The notes below the pieces were generated by a model. The model was given only the letters and a program-made list of their open reading frames with translations, had not been told where the DNA came from and did no database searches. The position numbers and the translations under genes are program-made. Shown in pieces: positions 12,180 to 24,225 of a stretch of DNA of 64,000 bases. Origin of the DNA: Eretmocerus hayati (taxonomy: Eukaryota > Arthropoda > Insecta > Hymenoptera > Aphelinidae); NCBI GenBank assembly GCA_029851415.1, contig CM056743.1, positions 35,666,714 through 35,730,713 on the forward strand. Direction: 5' to 3'. The stretch's first letter is position 1. The number at the start of each line of letters is the position of its first letter.

Positions 12180-12358
12180 AGTGTATCCAACATGTCCTCT
12201 TGGAGCTATTTTGCCTATAGTTTTGGCCCACCTGAATATTTTCCAACTTACTTGGGCTGATTTTTTTAAAAGCTTCGTTCCAAGACCTCTGAACTGAGCT
12301 GAAATGAATTCAGTTCCGACCGACCAGAGCCGAGATATCACAATTTTTCCCAAGGAGA
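12180..12358. repeat. Truncated motif-family fragment
   Basis: It starts with GTGTATCCAACATGTCC and follows the same order as the other copies (GCCCACCTGAATATTTTCCAAC, then an AGCCGAGATATCACAATTTT-like segment, shown here in pieces). It is cut off shortly before the AAACGC-end element that begins at about 12412. It is a relic of a second copy directly downstream of the intact one. Confidence 0.5.
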
Positions 12359-12445
12359 GTTTTTTGCGAGCTCGTGAATGGGTGTAGTGGTATCGTGTGA
12401 GGCGGCCAATATTTTTAAACGCTTTTATTGCACTTCACCGAGTTG

Positions 12446-12470
12446 CTAGTTCGGCAGCTGCCCGACTAGT
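12446..12470. repeat. Short palindrome inside copy A
   Basis: CTAGTTCGGCAG and CTGCCCGACTAG form a near-perfect palindrome directly after the left end of the AAACGC element. It is followed by GTGAATTTTTTAAAA, so this short piece could be a miniature deletion derivative of the family. Confidence 0.45.
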
Positions 12471-12759
12471 GAATTTTTTAAAATAGGGACACTATACAAT
12501 TTCGTCATTCCTGTCCAATCATGATGCACAATTTTTTGTTAGCTCCTCCCACAAGATATACGTCGTTTGCTCGTACGCGTTAGGGCCAAACAATATTGCT
12601 GAAACGAGTGTGTAAAGTAAACGTAAGTGTGTGGTTTAATACTTTGTGCTTGTGTCCCGGTGTATTTTTTTTTCTCAGCGTATAAGTTGCCTAATATTCT
12701 GGCTTTATCGTAGATGACATGGTTAGCAATGTGCGATCGTACACATTTCCACGAATTGT

Positions 12760-12811
12760 AACGTGAGAGGGAGAGAGATGGCATGACTTTGGTGTCTCTC
12801 TCTCACACGTT
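12760..12811. repeat. GAGA hairpin
   Basis: AACGTGAGAGGGAGAGAGA and TCTCTCTCTCACACGTT pair around a spacer of about 16 nt. It is a GA/CT-rich hairpin with GAGA-type repeats. No gene start is adjacent. Confidence 0.5.
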
Positions 12812-13144
12812 GACAAGGTGCTAGCGCCATCTGCTTTTGCAAGATCGTATTTTGTCGATAGGAAGTATGTTTACGCGGATACGCGGTATGCGTTAAGAAA
12901 TAAATACGTCAAACGTCAATGATCGAAGAGCGCGAGTATTTGAATCCTATGCAGACACGCGAGCGCGGCCACGTACTTCATTGCCCATATGAGAACATGG
13001 AGCACGCATGCATCAACCCAATTTTTTTTTTTTTTTTTTTGGTGGTTCATGACCCGAAAACAAAGTTGCAATTCGGTTTTTTCTTACAAGTTCGGAGAGT
13101 ACTTGATTTCAATCATTCAAAATCAGTACGTCTGACGACAGGGT

Positions 13145-13271
13145 GCGATTACATGAGCAAGACGATTGGCGGGAACGCCCATACTAGCCGTGAGTGCGAC
13201 AAAGAGGTTAGAGTGCTACATCCTTGTCGCACTCACGGCTAGTATAGGCCTTCCCGCCAACATATAATCGC
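13145..13271. repeat. Foldback hairpin, 37-bp arms
   Basis: The arms at 13166-13202 (TTGGCGGGAACG...) and 13224-13260 (...CTTCCCGCCAA) pair with few mismatches around a loop of about 21 nt. Outside them GCGATTACATG (13145) faces CATATAATCGC (13261-13271), so pairing resumes beyond a 10-nt bulge. A run of about 20 T lies upstream at about 13021-13041. It is probably a small MITE or its relic inside copy A. Confidence 0.7.
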
Positions 13272-13504
13272 GGCCTGAATCGGAGTGCACGGACAGTAAG
13301 TATCGCGCGGAAATCTGAATTTCAGAATAATTCGAACTATTTGAATGTCTGGCGCATATACGAGCAAACGCCTTTTGTCCGACTTTCTGTATTCAGGCCA
13401 GTTTTGATTTGTTGCCTCGGATCGGGTAAAATCACGTATTTCTGATCACTCGTAGCTCGTAATAATTAGGCCTGGGGGTTGATTTTGACAAAAAAATGAT
13501 CAAA

Positions 13505-14128
13505 TAAACGAACAACTAACTATGCAAGATATAACTGAGCACATCAAATAGTTAACTATGTTTCTAAAGTATGATGACAGTTAACTATATGATACATTTT
13601 AATGGTGAATATGAAAAATGGTTGACACAACTTTTGATTTCGGTGTTCGATTGCTAAAAAATAGCTTCTACACCTTGTCACGAGAAGGGAAAGCGTGGGG
13701 CGCAAAAATATCCAAACAAACCATTACGAGACCAAGTGTTTCATTTCATTAGTTCGTTGAAACCTTCATATATAGCTCACTATTTTCGAGGTATACACAT
13801 GAGGTATCATATTTGTTGAGAAAATGAAGATGCCTGATAACTTGTGTGCCTGGACCAGAATATATTACCAAGTTTCTTAACAACCTTATTACAACAATTA
13901 TATAATCTCAACTGCTTGGGATAAAGATGCCCCACGCCTTTAGTTTTTGTGATAAGAAGTGGAAGTCAATTTTTAGCAAGCGAACACCGAAATCGCAAGT
14001 TGTGTCAACCATTTTTCATTTTCACCATTCAAATATATCATATAGTTAAGTGTCATCATACTTTCGAACATAGTTAACTATTTGATGTGCCAAGTTATAT
14101 CTTGCATAGTCAGGTTTTGTTCGTTGTC
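13505..14128. mobile_element. Foldback element, about 200-bp arms
   Basis: The left arm (13505-13705) contains CTATGCAAGATATAACT, CATCAAATAGTTAACTATG and GGTTGACACAACTT. The right arm (about 13925-14128) carries the inverse of each in reverse order with scattered substitutions. A spacer of about 220 bp separates them. No coding frame lies inside. The right arm runs almost up to the right end of the AAACGC element, so the foldback may be part of that element rather than a later insertion. Confidence 0.65.
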
Positions 14129-14164
14129 AAGTGAATAAAAGCGTTTTTTAAAAGTTTTCTTTTA

Positions 14165-15832
14165 CCAATTTTATTCGCTATATTTGCGATGTTGAAGATA
14201 ATATCGTTATATCTCAAAATTATTGCCATCGCATACGATTTTTACACCTCTTCTTGAAAGTGATCATCTGAACATTTTGGAAAACTGTAGGGATTACACT
14301 TTTAAATAATGCTCCAACACATATTCATAAAGTTTAAAGATAACTCGGTGCTCACAGGAGGGTTACCATGTAAACGTTGTACAAAAAGTCGCTGCTTCCA
14401 ATTCAAAGCAATTGTACGGCAACGTTACAAGCCAAGCAATGACTCGAACAATTCCAGAGCTGGAAATGCTTGTGTGCTCGTTACTACGGCAGAGCGCTGC
14501 AGTTGGCCATCCCATCCGGACGAATGCACCGATCGCGGCTGTGTTCGCTCCTGCTACAAACTCGATCAAGCGTGAAATTGGTACCCTCAAAAACTTTCCC
14601 GCTGCACACACTTACATACATACATACCATTGAATATAACCTATATGATATTCCACAATCGTCTGTTCGATAGAATCAAGTTGTCTAAAGGTATCCAAAC
14701 ACTAAATTCATCCACAATACGACAATTCATGTTCGATATAGTAAAGCCAATATGCAGTGATGGTTTGAACACGATCGTCTGCGGCGTGCGCGAAGGAATC
14801 GGTGTCAGAGTCAGTAAGCTGTGATGCGATCTGCAAGCACTTCCGTCTGTGGTAATACATAACTGGAATACAGCGTATATAGCGCCAGATATGAATTACT
14901 GTATAGTAATATCTGCCCACAGTATAGTATTGCAGAGCAGTCCGTTCCGATCTGGTTAACCTGTTGATACCCACAATATTCTATAGCTAAATTTTCCTAC
15001 AGCTGATGCTGCTTCTGTGGCTATTCCCATCTCTTGTAATTCTATGAAGGATCGGTTTGTGGCGAGACAGTGCCAAAACGAGATAATGCTTACCGATCGT
15101 GTTCCGCTTAGGAACACTTCGGAATGTACATACGCAGATTTGCCGTAAAACGAATTACCAACAATTTTTGACATAAAGTTCTGTATGTTGGGAGCGATTA
15201 ACAAATTACGTCATCCTCATATGGGAGAGGAGGGGGGTAGGGGTGTCAGCCAAATGTAACAGGCCATACATAAAAGAGTCTGGGTAAAGGGGCTCATATC
15301 GCGACGCAAGAGGGGGCAAAAAATGCCCAGTTCTAGCTGAACGTCTTTTATGGATGACCCCTTATCAAACAAAGTGTTGACAGTCGTCATTAATGTTTGT
15401 GATGTCAGAAACAAGTCTGAGGAGCGTCGAGCGATGGTTATTGATTTAGGATAACTCGCGGAAAAACATGCTCTTAACAAAGTTGTACACTTTAGAATTT
15501 GAGGTAATGTAAGAACAAGGGTGTTGCTCAACTTTTTTTCGAAACATTCTTTTAGTAAATTCGACGAATGCTTCACTTTTTTCGAGAGTTTCCGAATGTT
15601 ACAGGATCTGTTCAGAATATGCTCAATGAAAAACAAAACCAACGCACGAAATAGATTCCCTCTAAGAAATACGATCACTTGATCAGAAAAAAACAACTTT
15701 TACGCGAGAAAATGCTGGTTATGTATAGAATCTATCCAGGTTCGATTTATTTGTCCCACTAAAACACAGAAGTATGAGCACTGTGTGTAATTATTGTTTG
15801 GTAATCAATAAATGAACTACGTAATCCTATGC
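14165..15832. other. Intergenic, chance frames only
   Basis: Overlapping frames on both strands occur at 14309-14673, which is less AT-rich than its surroundings, and a 159-codon minus frame lies at 15217-15696. None has a recognisable domain or convincing splice borders. Competing frames of similar length on opposite strands argue against coding. Confidence 0.35.
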
Positions 15833-17218
15833 GGGGCGAATTAGGGACAAGCAAGATAGCTCGGCTGTGGGTGAGTCTAGGCTCCCTACAGACGATGACT
15901 TTTATGGATGTTAGACCTGCCAAACGATACTGGGAGTCCACGCTGACATAGGGGTGCTTTTCGAGGGCCTCACGCGGTTTATTTTCAAAGTGCAAGATTA
16001 CGCGGTGCTTTTGCAGAAGTGGATCGGCTTAATCGCAATTTGGTGGTCGAAAACGACGTCACAAAACGAAGATTTTGAGGCGTTGTGGGCCAAAATCAGT
16101 TCGCACCTAGGGCCCAAATAATCAGAATTCTGCGAAAAAAACGCCTGGGAGTATTTTTAAACGAATTGGTGGGGGCGAATTTGGACAATGCTAAATCCCA
16201 TCTAAAGTCGGTCGACCAGTTGCCTGTCCGTGTTTTTCGATGATAATTGAGGGGGTGGGTGGAAAAAGGGCGTAACTGCAAAATAGTCATTTTGAGAAAA
16301 TCAATAAAAACTTGATAAAAACCGCTAGAGACATAATTGGACGAGTTGAGCTGACTTATTGCGGAGAAGATAGCATTCTCGAAATAGCCCAATCCGAGCC
16401 GGAGGATGAAATTTGATTTTGAGCTTTTTTTCGGCACTTCCAAAAAATGCAGTTACGCCTTTTTCCATCCATCCCCTCAATTGTGCTCATCGAGGTGCGT
16501 ACACATTTGTGCGAATTTTTCGAAGCGCGGGAGGTTGAGGGTTAGTTAGGTAATTGAAAATGAGTAAGAAAATGAAATTACGACGTCGAATAGCCGTCTC
16601 AGGAGTCAGATTAGAGGTCAAAAATCACTGTTGACGAATGCTCGCTTAAACGCATTTTGACTCTCCCATTCACTGATATTGAGTTGATTTTCGCACTCGT
16701 CGTTTGGATCGTTGACTTAGGGCGATTAAGGGTACCTTCTATGTGGAGGAAAACGAATGAAAGTCAAACCTTAGAGGCCGTAAGTCGATTGCTGATTGCT
16801 GAAGACGATGGTGCTTTAACAAAGCGCCCATTCCAATAATGTTAAAAAATGGCTCGCTTGTTGAGACTACGGGAGGATGTAAAAGTCTCGGGCGGGTTTC
16901 CCTCTTGGTTCTGGGTTATTACCACGTGTTTTGATGAGCAAATGCGACTCTAATAGATGAGGAATAACGCGGTATACCTCAATTTTGGAAGGCCGTCCAA
17001 ATTGGCCCCCAAAACTTGTCAAAAGTGCCCCCAAGCGGGGGGTGAATTTGGACAGATTTTTTCTCTCAAACTTTCAAAAAAAGTATGAAAGACATGACCT
17101 CGGGGATCTGAAAATTTTTTTCCACTCTATCCAATGGTTGAACCTCAAAATCCGGTAGTGCGCCTAGTCCCAAGTATCGCCAGATAGCCCCACTACAAAA
17201 TCTGTCCTAATTCGCCCC
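15833..17218. mobile_element. Element with GGGGCGAATTAGG(G)ACA inverted ends
   Basis: The left end GGGGCGAATTAGGGACA (15833-15849) and the right end TGTCCTAATTCGCCCC (17203-17218) are inverted. Related motifs occur inside: GGGGGCGAATTTGGACA at 16171-16187, GTCCAAATTGGCCCCC at 16995-17010, and a GGTGAATTTGGACA form at about 17037-17054. The pattern of several alternating end-like motifs matches the TGTACCCAACTTGCCCC family. No target duplication or transposase was seen, so the borders are inferred from the motifs only. Confidence 0.45.
16237..16494. repeat. Inverted repeat, 45-bp arms
   Basis: TCGATGATAATTGAGGGGG... at the left pairs with the inverse of ...CCCCTCAATTGTGCTCATCGA at the right. 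Both contain GCAGTTACGCC-type strings and a GGGTGGAAAAAGG / CCTTTTTCCATCC segment. The spacer is about 165 bp. It lies inside the 15833-17218 element. Confidence 0.6.
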
Positions 17219-18794
17219 ACTCTCCCCTAAATAAAGCTGACGATTAAGTTACACAGCTCACCTCTCCTGCATTAAAAGAACAAGAAAAGATCACGATAAG
17301 TAATCCCTCTCGTTGATTTCATTCCAAAGCAACGTAAAAGCACTCAAATCTTTCCGCTCCATCGCCAAAATCGAATCAAGTACCAGCCAAATTTTCCACA
17401 GCTCACTAAACTCTCTCTTATAGAAGCATCCCGAAAACTCCTCGATTCGATAGGATATCAGCTCTCCTACAGTGTAATTCAGACTGAAAGCTGAGAGCTT
17501 TTCAAGATTCGACTTTCCAAGTGTAAATTGGATGAACTTTGACCCTCTGGGCTTCACTGCGCATCTCAGAGAGGCAAGTTTTCGAACCGCGAGATGAGGT
17601 GGAACGACTAGCAGTAGCAGAAACTGACGCTTTTGCAATCTATACATATATCTATATATATGTACAAGGTATGAGCTTTCTCGTCAATATTTGATTTGAG
17701 GAATGCACTAGCGTAGCATATCGATTGAGTGATATACCCTAGATCGTAAAATAGGAGAAGTGTGCAATGTGTGTATTTGTAAATGAGACGCAGGGTTTGG
17801 AATAGTACTAGGCACCAGGGTAATTTATGCATCGAAGTTGAGAGGGGCGACGGGTGCAGTTTACCCGTGTCAATATTCGCCAGTAGAAGTAGAGGTAGGT
17901 ATAGGAGTGGTCTTGTGCACCTCCGTGAGAGCCTCTGATGATGATGATGGAGTAAGTATATACGAGCCAAAGTTTCAATTAGCCAGAAGCGCGTTGGTGT
18001 CTGCTACTGCGTCGTAACTTGCGTCTTCTGGTAATCAGCAAATATTCCAAGGGTTTACCAAACCTACTTGCTATTAACCTCGCTGTTGCCAACGTCTTGA
18101 GTGAAACGACGACGACGACGACGGGGTGAGAGATGAGTTATTGGGTCAGCGATGCGAACGAGCAACTACTCTGATCAGCTGATTGCGTAAGGGCTGGTCG
18201 ACAGTGTTTCCGGTACTTTACAAAAGTTTGATCTGTTTGTTATTTTAGGGTCCATTCAGGGCTGAGTTATTCTAGAGTGTTTGACGATTCCTCTGCACTG
18301 AAAGGATAGGATGATTTTTTTATCAAAATATTTCAAAAACATCATAAATTATCTCTATTTTCATAACTGAACGAAATGATGAGGATTGTTTTATATTGCC
18401 ATAACTAGATATATTTTTCAAATATTATCCCCTGATCTTTGCGGTTAGTGTCTGCTTCCTTTTGAAATTGACAGAATCTCTTATAGTTGGCTTTTTCTTA
18501 GGCAAACTTCTTGATGGATACTGATTATCTGGTTGCAACTGTATTCGATAAAATAATAGTAAGAACCAAGCCCTCAGATTCAGCTCCGATAGTGAGATTA
18601 CAATTGACTAGCTGTACCAATTCGCTGGTTTTTGATTGATCCGTGACGATAAACTGATTAACTGAAATGTAGAAATTTACAGTCAGTTGATGTTAAATTG
18701 ATATCCTGTTTTTCATGAGGGTCCACGAAAATTACCTTCAAAAGAGGATTGTGAGATTTACGATAACCCACTGATGTAGCGTCGTAGAAAATTA
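17219..18794. other. Intergenic, no supported gene
   Basis: It contains chance frames on the minus strand (17291-17970), a GATGATGATGATG run near 17936 and a GACGACGACGACGACG run near 18108. The trinucleotide runs are non-coding here as far as can be seen. Confidence 0.4.
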
Positions 18795-19827
18795 AGGTGA
18801 TGCACCCAACTTGACCTCATTAAGCCATTTTCCAACAACTCTGGTCCATCTCAATATTTTCCAACAAACCCTAGCTCATTTTGAAGCTTGTCTCAAGACT
18901 TTCAAAATGAGCTAATATACGTCTAATTTGAATGAACTGAAGCCGAGCTGTCTCAATTTTGCCGAAGAGTGGTTTTTGAGCATTTACAAAAGTAGGTACT
19001 TGCCCCCATCATTTAAAACAATTTGAATCGGCGATAAGGGGCATGAAATTAGTTCCATCCATTCTTATCGCCGTGCAACGAAATTTGGACCTATTCACCA
19101 GCTCAAAATATTATTTCCGATCTATTTTGACGTGGTAAACATGTTTTGAGTGGTAAAAAAAGTCGTACCGCTCTCCCTTCCAAGATAACTATTAGGGGGC
19201 ATGTCGGGTACATTTCCAATTTAGCCCTCGTGTTTGACAAGCAATGTCCGTATTTTGCACATAAAATAGCTCCGGATTAATGTTTTGCAACTCCAAAGAA
19301 TGGATTCTGATGATTTTGGAGGTTAAATCGAATGCGCTAATTGTTCTGATTAGAGAAATTTGGCACCGGTTTAATGGGACACAATTTTCTCGGTGATTTC
19401 TATGCCGTGTGAAAGGAAAAAAATGGAAAACTCACTTAAAATTTTCTGGGAGACGCAAATTTGCTTTTGGATTGGTCCGAATCATTGATCTTCTAATATT
19501 TTTATATAACAAACGTGAAAAAAAATTTTGGGAGGGTGAACGAGAGCCCAATTCTGAGATTGGCATATGAGTAGTTCCACGCGAAAGCGACCCACGAAAA
19601 AGGGTCATGTCTCAGATCCTTTTGTTAACATTCTTATTCGATTCTATGGTACAAAATATGAACAAAAAATTTTTTTGGGACCCCATAGGTAGTGAAAAGT
19701 TCATATTTTGTACGATACAATCGAATAAGAATGTTTACAAAAGGATCTGAGACATGACCCTTTTTCGTGGGTCGCTTTCGCGTGGAACTACTCACATGGG
19801 GGCAAGTTGAGTACACTCATCTTGGTA
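18795..19827. mobile_element. Motif-family element, copy 3, carrying a nested MITE
   Basis: It begins TA-AGGTGATGCACCCAACTT and ends with GGGGGCAAGTTGAGTACACTC near 19827. The interior follows copy 1 (1111-1946) segment by segment, including AGCTCATTTTGAAGCTTGTC, an AATCGGCGATAA block and GCAACGAAATTTGGA. A separate 227-bp MITE (19568-19794) interrupts it at GGCATATG. Copy 1 has the uninterrupted form of that site. No coding potential. Confidence 0.65.
19568..19794. mobile_element. MITE with about 95-bp inverted arms, nested
   Basis: The left arm begins GAGTAGTTCCACGCGAAAG and the right arm ends CTTTCGCGTGGAACTACTC. The arms pair almost perfectly inward to ATATGAAC/GTTCATAT around a spacer of about 35 nt. 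The flanks are CATATG on the left and CACATG on the right, a likely 6-bp target duplication with one change. The paralogous site in copy 1 (about 1897-1904) reads GGCATATGGGG without the insert. Its inner sequence (AAAAGTTCATAT, CTGAGACAT) recurs in the 22795-24225 foldback. Confidence 0.8.
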
Positions 19828-22794
19828 TGACCATTGCAGTTGGAGATGGCCAATAATAGTTAATATCAAAGGAGGAATGAAAATGGAATCCTTTGAATCA
19901 AGTAACAGGCAACGAAAACCACTAAACTAGTCTCTTTTGCCCCTTTTTAAAACTATAAATAAGTTGAAGCACCGCACAAGCATTGTATTCAAATACTCCA
20001 AGTTGGACTCCACAATGAGCGATTCCAGCCATACAAATGTGCACCAGAGTACTCGATTTAAATTCACTACAGCAAGCATTCTCGTGGCATCGACAAAGTT
20101 CGCAAGTTCACGTCTCGCAAAAGTAAAATTGTCGACATCGCCTCGCACCGCGAGCTCAAGCGCGACACACAACGTCAAGGATCAATCCTATACATCGCAA
20201 ATGCAATCGCACGTTCGCACTTTAAGCTATGAGCAATACGATATATACATATAGTACAGCTTTGACGTTCGATTTTCGAAACTTTCGCGTTAATTAGAAA
20301 GTTCTGTTTCGCGCTCTCCAAGCTCAAAGTCTGTTTCCTCGCGCGTTCTCTGGCTCTCTTGATTTCGAGTATTATATAGCTCAAACTCTCAACATCTCAT
20401 TGGCATATCACCACTTTTCAAGTTAGAACCCCCGAGGATACGATTAGAGGAACAACAAGAGTAGAAGGGGAAGGGGTTGGGGGGTGAGGATGCAACAATT
20501 CCAAAACAGCTGGAAAAAAAAGGAAGAGTGTTTGTCGCGTAACTACATATACTCTGTCCAATGGCAGAAAGACAAATGGCATCGTGACACGCTGCAAGGA
20601 TCTGAAAGAGAGAGGGGGAGAGAGAGGCAACCGGATTTGAGCTTCAAAGCTTGAGATTTCGACGAGATTTACCGCCCCCACGCCACGTGGGTTATCTAAA
20701 CTATATATCTACAGATCGGGGATTATCCTGAAGCAGCTTTTCTCCTGCTTATACCGCAACGTCTGAATTTTCCAACCACCACCCACACACACACTTACAC
20801 ACACAGGCACACACCAATAAAAGCTCTTTTAGACCAGCTACACACACATCCAAAACTGTTTTACCGTATCCAAATTCGTGATAGGCCAAAAATGCACTTC
20901 AAACCCGGGATATATGATTTAGCCCCACGAGTAATTAGATATATCATCCTATGTAGACGAGTTTTCTCTCCTCATCATCTCTCTTTACAGCGGGACGTCG
21001 ATAATCCGACTTTAATGAGAAAAAAAATTTTTTCCACAAATTCGACGTGCTCCCAAAGCTTACTATCGAACCAGCCAAGGCTATTCATCCCAATCTACCT
21101 TTTTTTTCTCATCTGCTCGCAGCGAAATGAAGCGTCGGACTCTCTCTCTCTCTCTAGACTAGAAACCCCATCGTAAAGTGCGCCCCGTTAATTTTCTTCT
21201 TTATAGCCACGCGCTTCGTTCAGGCTGAATTACAAGATTGCACGCACTCACACATAAATAGCCAAGCCCGGATGAATTGAAGTGTCTACATATACAAGAG
21301 GTATTTATACACTATATAATATTGTCTATGTATAGGTTAGGATGTATGTATGTACACAGGATTAAACAGTCTATCCTTCAAAGCTCAATGCTCCGAGAAG
21401 ATTTTTTACTCTTTGAGGGCATGAGATTTGAATGTGTGCGAGTTGATAATGAGGTAGATAAGCAAAAATTTCAAGCTACTAATCAGATATGCACAAGAAT
21501 TTTCAGGTAACTATACCTGTAGCTAGCTACTCGTCAGTATAGTGTTTGCATTGTATGTACAGTAAAATTCCTTTGAATACTCGAGCAAATAATTCCACGC
21601 TTAAACTTTCAGCCCTCCACTCGCGGTCGCTTTTCCTAAAGTTTCATCCAAAAGTTGCTATACCCCCCCCCCCCGACCGTCGGTTGGTCGTTTCTGCTTT
21701 TTCTTCCCATACCTACAAAGATATACATAAATATATACCAATACTTTTGCTGCGTTGCGTGCTTTTTCCTCGAGTCCAAAAAGCTGCGGCTTCGGTATAT
21801 ATTTACCAAAAGTTTTCCAGAGCTTTTTCCGTGCAGACACTGCATCCGTCCGCCCTATCCGTCCGTTGTCATGGCTTATAAGTAAAAAAAAAAGTCCCTC
21901 TGAAGAGGATAGTTTGAACTTACAGTGACTCTTCCCTACTCTTATATATAGAGTCTAGGATATATTCATCTCGCTAAAAGGCTTGCTCCATATGCTATAT
22001 ATAGATATATAATCCTTATATACTTATACACAAGATCAGCCAAGTTAGTGTGGGTGTGTGTGAGTGGGTGGGGAAGGTGAGCCCAAAGGCAAGTCGATAT
22101 TTCTTATTCAGACTTCGAAAGAGCTTTGAAGGGTCTCTTTTTCTACCTTGTTGATCAAGAAGAGAATTTCAAGCCAAATAGGTATATACCATACTATATG
22201 CTATGAGATGTATTGTATATAAGGTTGATCGGATGATTTGGCAATTTGAAGTAAACTGGTCGCGTTTTTGTCAAAGGGAGAAATGAAGATCTTTATTTCG
22301 CTTGTGATGTTGGTGCGTTCGACGATTTTGGAGCTTTTCACCGTGAAATTATCAATTTGCGTTCATTTTTTTTTTTCGTTTTAACGTACATACCTGTTCT
22401 GCAATGAAAAGTGGTTAGAGGAATAAGGAATGGGTAGCTTATTGGTGCGGGCGTCTAATCTTGGTTTTCTTTCAACTTTTCATGCCCTCTGAATGTGAAA
22501 GAAGCTTTTTGAGAGAGAAATGTACAGGACAAACAAGATGTGGAGGCGTTTCTTTTCATCTCATAATTTTTTTTGGGGTCGGGGGGGGGGGGGGCGGTCG
22601 GAGGAGTGTTGTGTGCAGGAAGCAAACTTCCTTGCTATCCAACTTTGTGCTCGTCAAACGCGCTCATAAAACTCAAGAATGGAAATCAAGAATGGAAAGT
22701 TAAGAGGAACTTGTGAACTTCATATGCCTCAGAATACCTTAGTTCCGCAGGTTGTGTGAAGTGCCGATAGGTCACGAGATATAAAATTTTATGC
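19828..22794. other. Intergenic or intronic, microsatellites, no supported gene
   Basis: It holds CA repeats (about 20780-20816), GA tracts (20605-20632), a CT run (21138-21156) and a poly-C run (21664-21675). A poly-G run lies at 22581-22594. Several 60-111 codon frames exist on both strands without recognisable domains. The frame at 19937-20254 (105 codons) is Ser/Thr/Lys-rich and unassigned. Confidence 0.35.
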
Positions 22795-24225
22795 TTTTTT
22801 TGAGTGAATATGGCCAATTACATTAAAAAACGACCCATGAAAAATAGTGATGTCCTGAATCGATTTCTTGTGATCTTCATTTGATTTTATCATCCATGAT
22901 ATGAACTTTTCTCCTACTGGATGGTATCGAAAAAATTCTAGAAACGCTAGAGAAGCTGTTTCTGTTCTGCCTCTCGATTCCACCAAAACAAGGGGATCAT
23001 GCTCATTTTCTATCGTAAATTCCATTTATCCCTTATTTGTCTCAAGATAATGCATCGTCTCGTTTGCGTTATTCGAAGGATCCTGAAAAAACCTATCAAG
23101 CATGACCTTGAGAATTTTCGTTCAGACATTTCGAGCCTTGGTCAGGTGAAATTCGTCAAAATTAAGCTAGCCTAATTATCTCACAAAGCTATTATTTATA
23201 ATTTCTCTAAAATATGATTCCTCGTGCAAAACCGCACTATCTTTGCAAGAAAACTATCATGACGCTTTTTTTTGCTGTTTTGTGCATGTTTTGGTCTTTG
23301 ACTGATCAGAAAGCAGCGATTTCTGCGTATGCGCATGACTGCACGAATCACGGATCTCGGATCCCGAAATAGTTCCAATTGAAAGCTGAGGCAATTTCTT
23401 CAGAAGAGACCACATGCCATGCTCAATTGATGGACTGGGATCGAAGATACACGGCTCTTTAGACATTAAGGTGATTCATATCACCAACAGCCTCAGGGAA
23501 AGGGCTCGAGGCTCCGCTACACAATATAGATAGGTCATCTCGCTCTGACCATATTTCTTTTGCCTCGAACTGTTCTGGCTACTAACAGGAGACATGGAAT
23601 CGAGTTTTGCAATGGGCCATTCTAGAAAAAATTTCCTCAGCTTTCAATTGGAACTACTTTGGAATCCGTTTATCCGCCCATACAGAACTACGCCCGTGCG
23701 CTGAAATTGCTGTTTTTTGATTCGTCATAGAATGGAAAATCATAAAATTGACCAGAAAACACATAAAACAGCACCAAAAACGATTTCCGACTAAATTCAT
23801 CGCGGAGATCGTGCAATTTTGCATACGAAATCATATTTTGGAGACATTACAAATAATAGCTCCTTGAAATAATCAGGCTAGCCTAATTCTTCAGAATTTT
23901 GCCTGATCAGCGCCTTAAATGGCTGAACGAAAATTCTCAAGGTCATGTTCGATGGGCTTTTCAAGATCCTTCGAAAGACACAAACTGCGATGCGTTATCT
24001 TGAGCCAAACTCAAGATAAATACAATTCACTAAATAAATATCATGATTTTCATGTTCTGGTGGAATCAAAAGGCAAGACAGGAATAGTTCCCGGAGCGTC
24101 TCTGACTTTTTTCGGGTTTTCCAAGTGAGTGAAAAGTTCATATAATGGACTATAAAATCGAATCAAAATTACGGGGTACCGATCTGAGACATCGCTATTT
24201 TTCATGTGTCCTTTTCGAATGGAAT
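22795..24225. mobile_element. Long foldback element related to the 19568 MITE
   Basis: The outer arms pair from ATAGTGATGTCCTGAATCG (left) with the inverse of GATCTGAGACATCGCTAT (right). Pairing continues inward through ATGAACTTTTC/GAAAAGTTCAT, GGTGGAATC-type strings, ACCTTGAGAATTTTCGTTC/GAACGAAAATTCTCAAGGT, GCTAGCCTAATT and AGTTCCAATTGAAAGCTGAGG. The arms are about 600 bp each with a loop near 23420-23625. The outer AAAAGTTCATAT...CTGAGACAT segment matches the 19568-19794 MITE, so both belong to one family. The arms have diverged by substitutions and small indels, which suggests an older insertion. No transposase frame. Confidence 0.65.

Larger units (their letters stand above)
12412..14164. 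mobile_element. AAACGC-end element, copy A (composite, about 1.75 kb)
   Basis: The left end TTTTTAAACGCTTTTATTGC and the right end AATAAAAGCGTTTTTTAAAA are inverted, and the same ends border the copies at 43300 and 49592. The right end continues into a T-rich tail (TTTTCTTTTA). Inside lie a hairpin at 12760-12811, a foldback at 13145-13271 and a larger foldback at 13505-14128. There is no long coding frame. CCAAT occurs beside both ends (about 12406 and 14165), a possible short target duplication. The two ends might belong to different insertions, because the left end is followed by a small palindrome ending in GACTAGTGAATTTTTTAAAA that looks like a second, shortened right end. Confidence 0.5.

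Noticed and set aside
14309..14673. Several overlapping 60-90 codon frames on both strands
   Set aside because: All three plus frames and a minus frame are open over the same GC-richer patch, which points to base composition rather than coding.
15217..15696. 159-codon minus-strand frame
   Set aside because: No domain, no splice borders and composition that fits chance. Kept only as a note.
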